Below, in pieces: positions 12,432-12,914 of a stretch of DNA of 12,914 nt (the stretch's first letter is position 1; each line of letters begins with the position of its first letter). The position numbers and the translations under genes were made by a program. Source of the stretch: Thermohalobaculum sp039817245. GTDB lineage: Bacteria; Pseudomonadota; Alphaproteobacteria; Rhodobacterales; Rhodobacteraceae. The notes beneath the pieces were generated by a model. That model saw nothing but the letters and a program-made list of their open reading frames with translations, did not search any database and was not told the DNA's origin. The DNA lies in contig JBCBWF010000113.1 in the NCBI GenBank assembly GCA_039817245.1, positions 1-12,914 on the forward strand, in the 5' to 3' direction.

Positions 12432-12914
12432 TCAGATGCCAAGCCCGCGCTTGCGGCCAAGGCTCCAGTCGATCCCACCGCCCGGTGTCATCGTTCCCAT
12501 CACGGTCTGGCCGAGATGATGTTCGAGCTGGGGTTTCCACGAGACAAGTTCGAAGCCGAGGCCGCTATCGACCATGGCGAAGCGACCCGAGGCGAGATCG
12601 AGCCGCCGGCGATAGGTGCCGGAGATGCGATCACCATCGACGGGCTTGCGGCGAGGCAAGCCGGTCTCGGCCTCGATAGCCGCCGCCGCCGTGTCGAGTT
12701 CTCGGTCGCGCAGCGTCTTCAGGAGATCGCGGGCGAAGGTGACGCGCCGGCCATTTCTGGTCGCGAGCCCTTCGGCGACAAGATGATCGGCGCGCCGGTC
12801 GAGCGCTTCGCGGATCTCGGCGCCGAAACCGCCCATGCTGAGCGGCGCCTGGGTCTTGGCGAGCTGCAGCCGGTCGAGCCAGGTCGCGCCGTTCGCACCG
12901 ATCTGGGCTTCGAG
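12432..12914 (-). CDS. VirD2-like relaxase, DUF3363-type C-terminal end (5' part outside window)
   Basis: The frame is open from the right edge to TGA 12432-12434, giving 160 C-terminal residues. The blocks WLDRLQLA, EIREALDRRADHLVAEGLA, TFARDLLKTLRDREL, GTYRRRLDLASGRFAMVDSG and the end GIDWSLGRKRGLGI match the C-terminus of VirD2-like relaxases carrying DUF3363, the standard partner of this traG-trb module. The nicking domain, with catalytic Tyr and His triad, lies outside the window and cannot be checked. The gene runs with traG, 23 nt upstream of it, so the two are probably cotranscribed. The ATG at 12836 is internal. Confidence 0.9.
   Translation of the reverse strand, partial: LEAQIGANGATWLDRLQLAKTQAPLSMGGFGAEIREALDRRADHLVAEGLATRNGRRVTFARDLLKTLRDRELDTAAAAIEAETGLPRRKPVDGDRISGTYRRRLDLASGRFAMVDSGLGFELVSWKPQLEHHLGQTVMGTMTPGGGIDWSLGRKRGLGI

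Noticed and set aside
12409..12540. Upstream extension of traG
   Set aside because: It would overlap the conserved relaxase C-terminus, and a good ribosome-binding site fits ATG 12408.
1..12914. CRISPR array, tRNA, rRNA, insertion sequence, integrase, toxin-antitoxin or defence genes
   Set aside because: Looked for and not seen; the window is filled by conjugation genes plus a partial LysR gene.

Overview
The window is almost entirely one conjugative DNA-transfer module, read on the minus strand, from a GC-rich bacterium that is most likely an alphaproteobacterium. The taxonomic call rests on the gene set and order (relaxase with a DUF3363-type C-terminus, traG, a CopG-like gene, trbBCDEJKLFGI, DUF2274), which is the arrangement of integrative conjugative elements and plasmids of rhizobia, sphingomonads and relatives. 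It also rests on the TrbK-alt exclusion protein. Nothing in the window (no integrase, att site, replication gene or oriT) tells whether the carrier is an ICE or a plasmid.

Layout, in the direction of transcription (right to left). At 12914-12432 is the C-terminal end of a VirD2-like relaxase, cut by the window edge. Next are traG (12408-10399), the VirD4-type coupling ATPase, and a CopG-like ribbon-helix-helix protein (10390-9977). A 162-bp, relatively AT-rich gap (9976-9815) follows. It is the only sizeable intergenic space and holds a 7+1+7 bp palindrome, a weak promoter-like pair and a small hairpin against the trbB start. After it comes an 11-gene, 9.5-kb block in which every junction is an overlap or a gap of at most 5 nt: trbB (VirB11 ATPase), trbC (VirB2 pilin), trbD (VirB3), trbE (VirB4 ATPase), trbJ (VirB5-like), trbK-alt (entry exclusion), trbL (VirB6), trbF (VirB8), trbG (VirB9, with a lipobox), trbI (VirB10) and a small DUF2274 gene. 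At the far left a LysR-type regulator, cut at its 5' side, is read on the plus strand and converges on DUF2274 with an 18-bp overlap.

How it works together: the relaxase nicks the element at an oriT outside the window, and TraG hands the nucleoprotein to the channel. TrbB and TrbE energise pilus assembly and transfer; TrbL, TrbF, TrbD, TrbG and TrbI form the envelope-spanning channel. TrbC and TrbJ make the pilus, and TrbK-alt blocks redundant transfer between carriers.

I found no previously undescribed system. The genes are recognisable, apparently intact members of known families. The points most worth a second look are regulatory and structural: the palindrome before trbB, the RHH-like look of DUF2274 (so the trb block is bracketed by two small candidate DNA-binding proteins), the TrbG lipobox in a cluster without trbH, and the lower-GC, overlapping left boundary.
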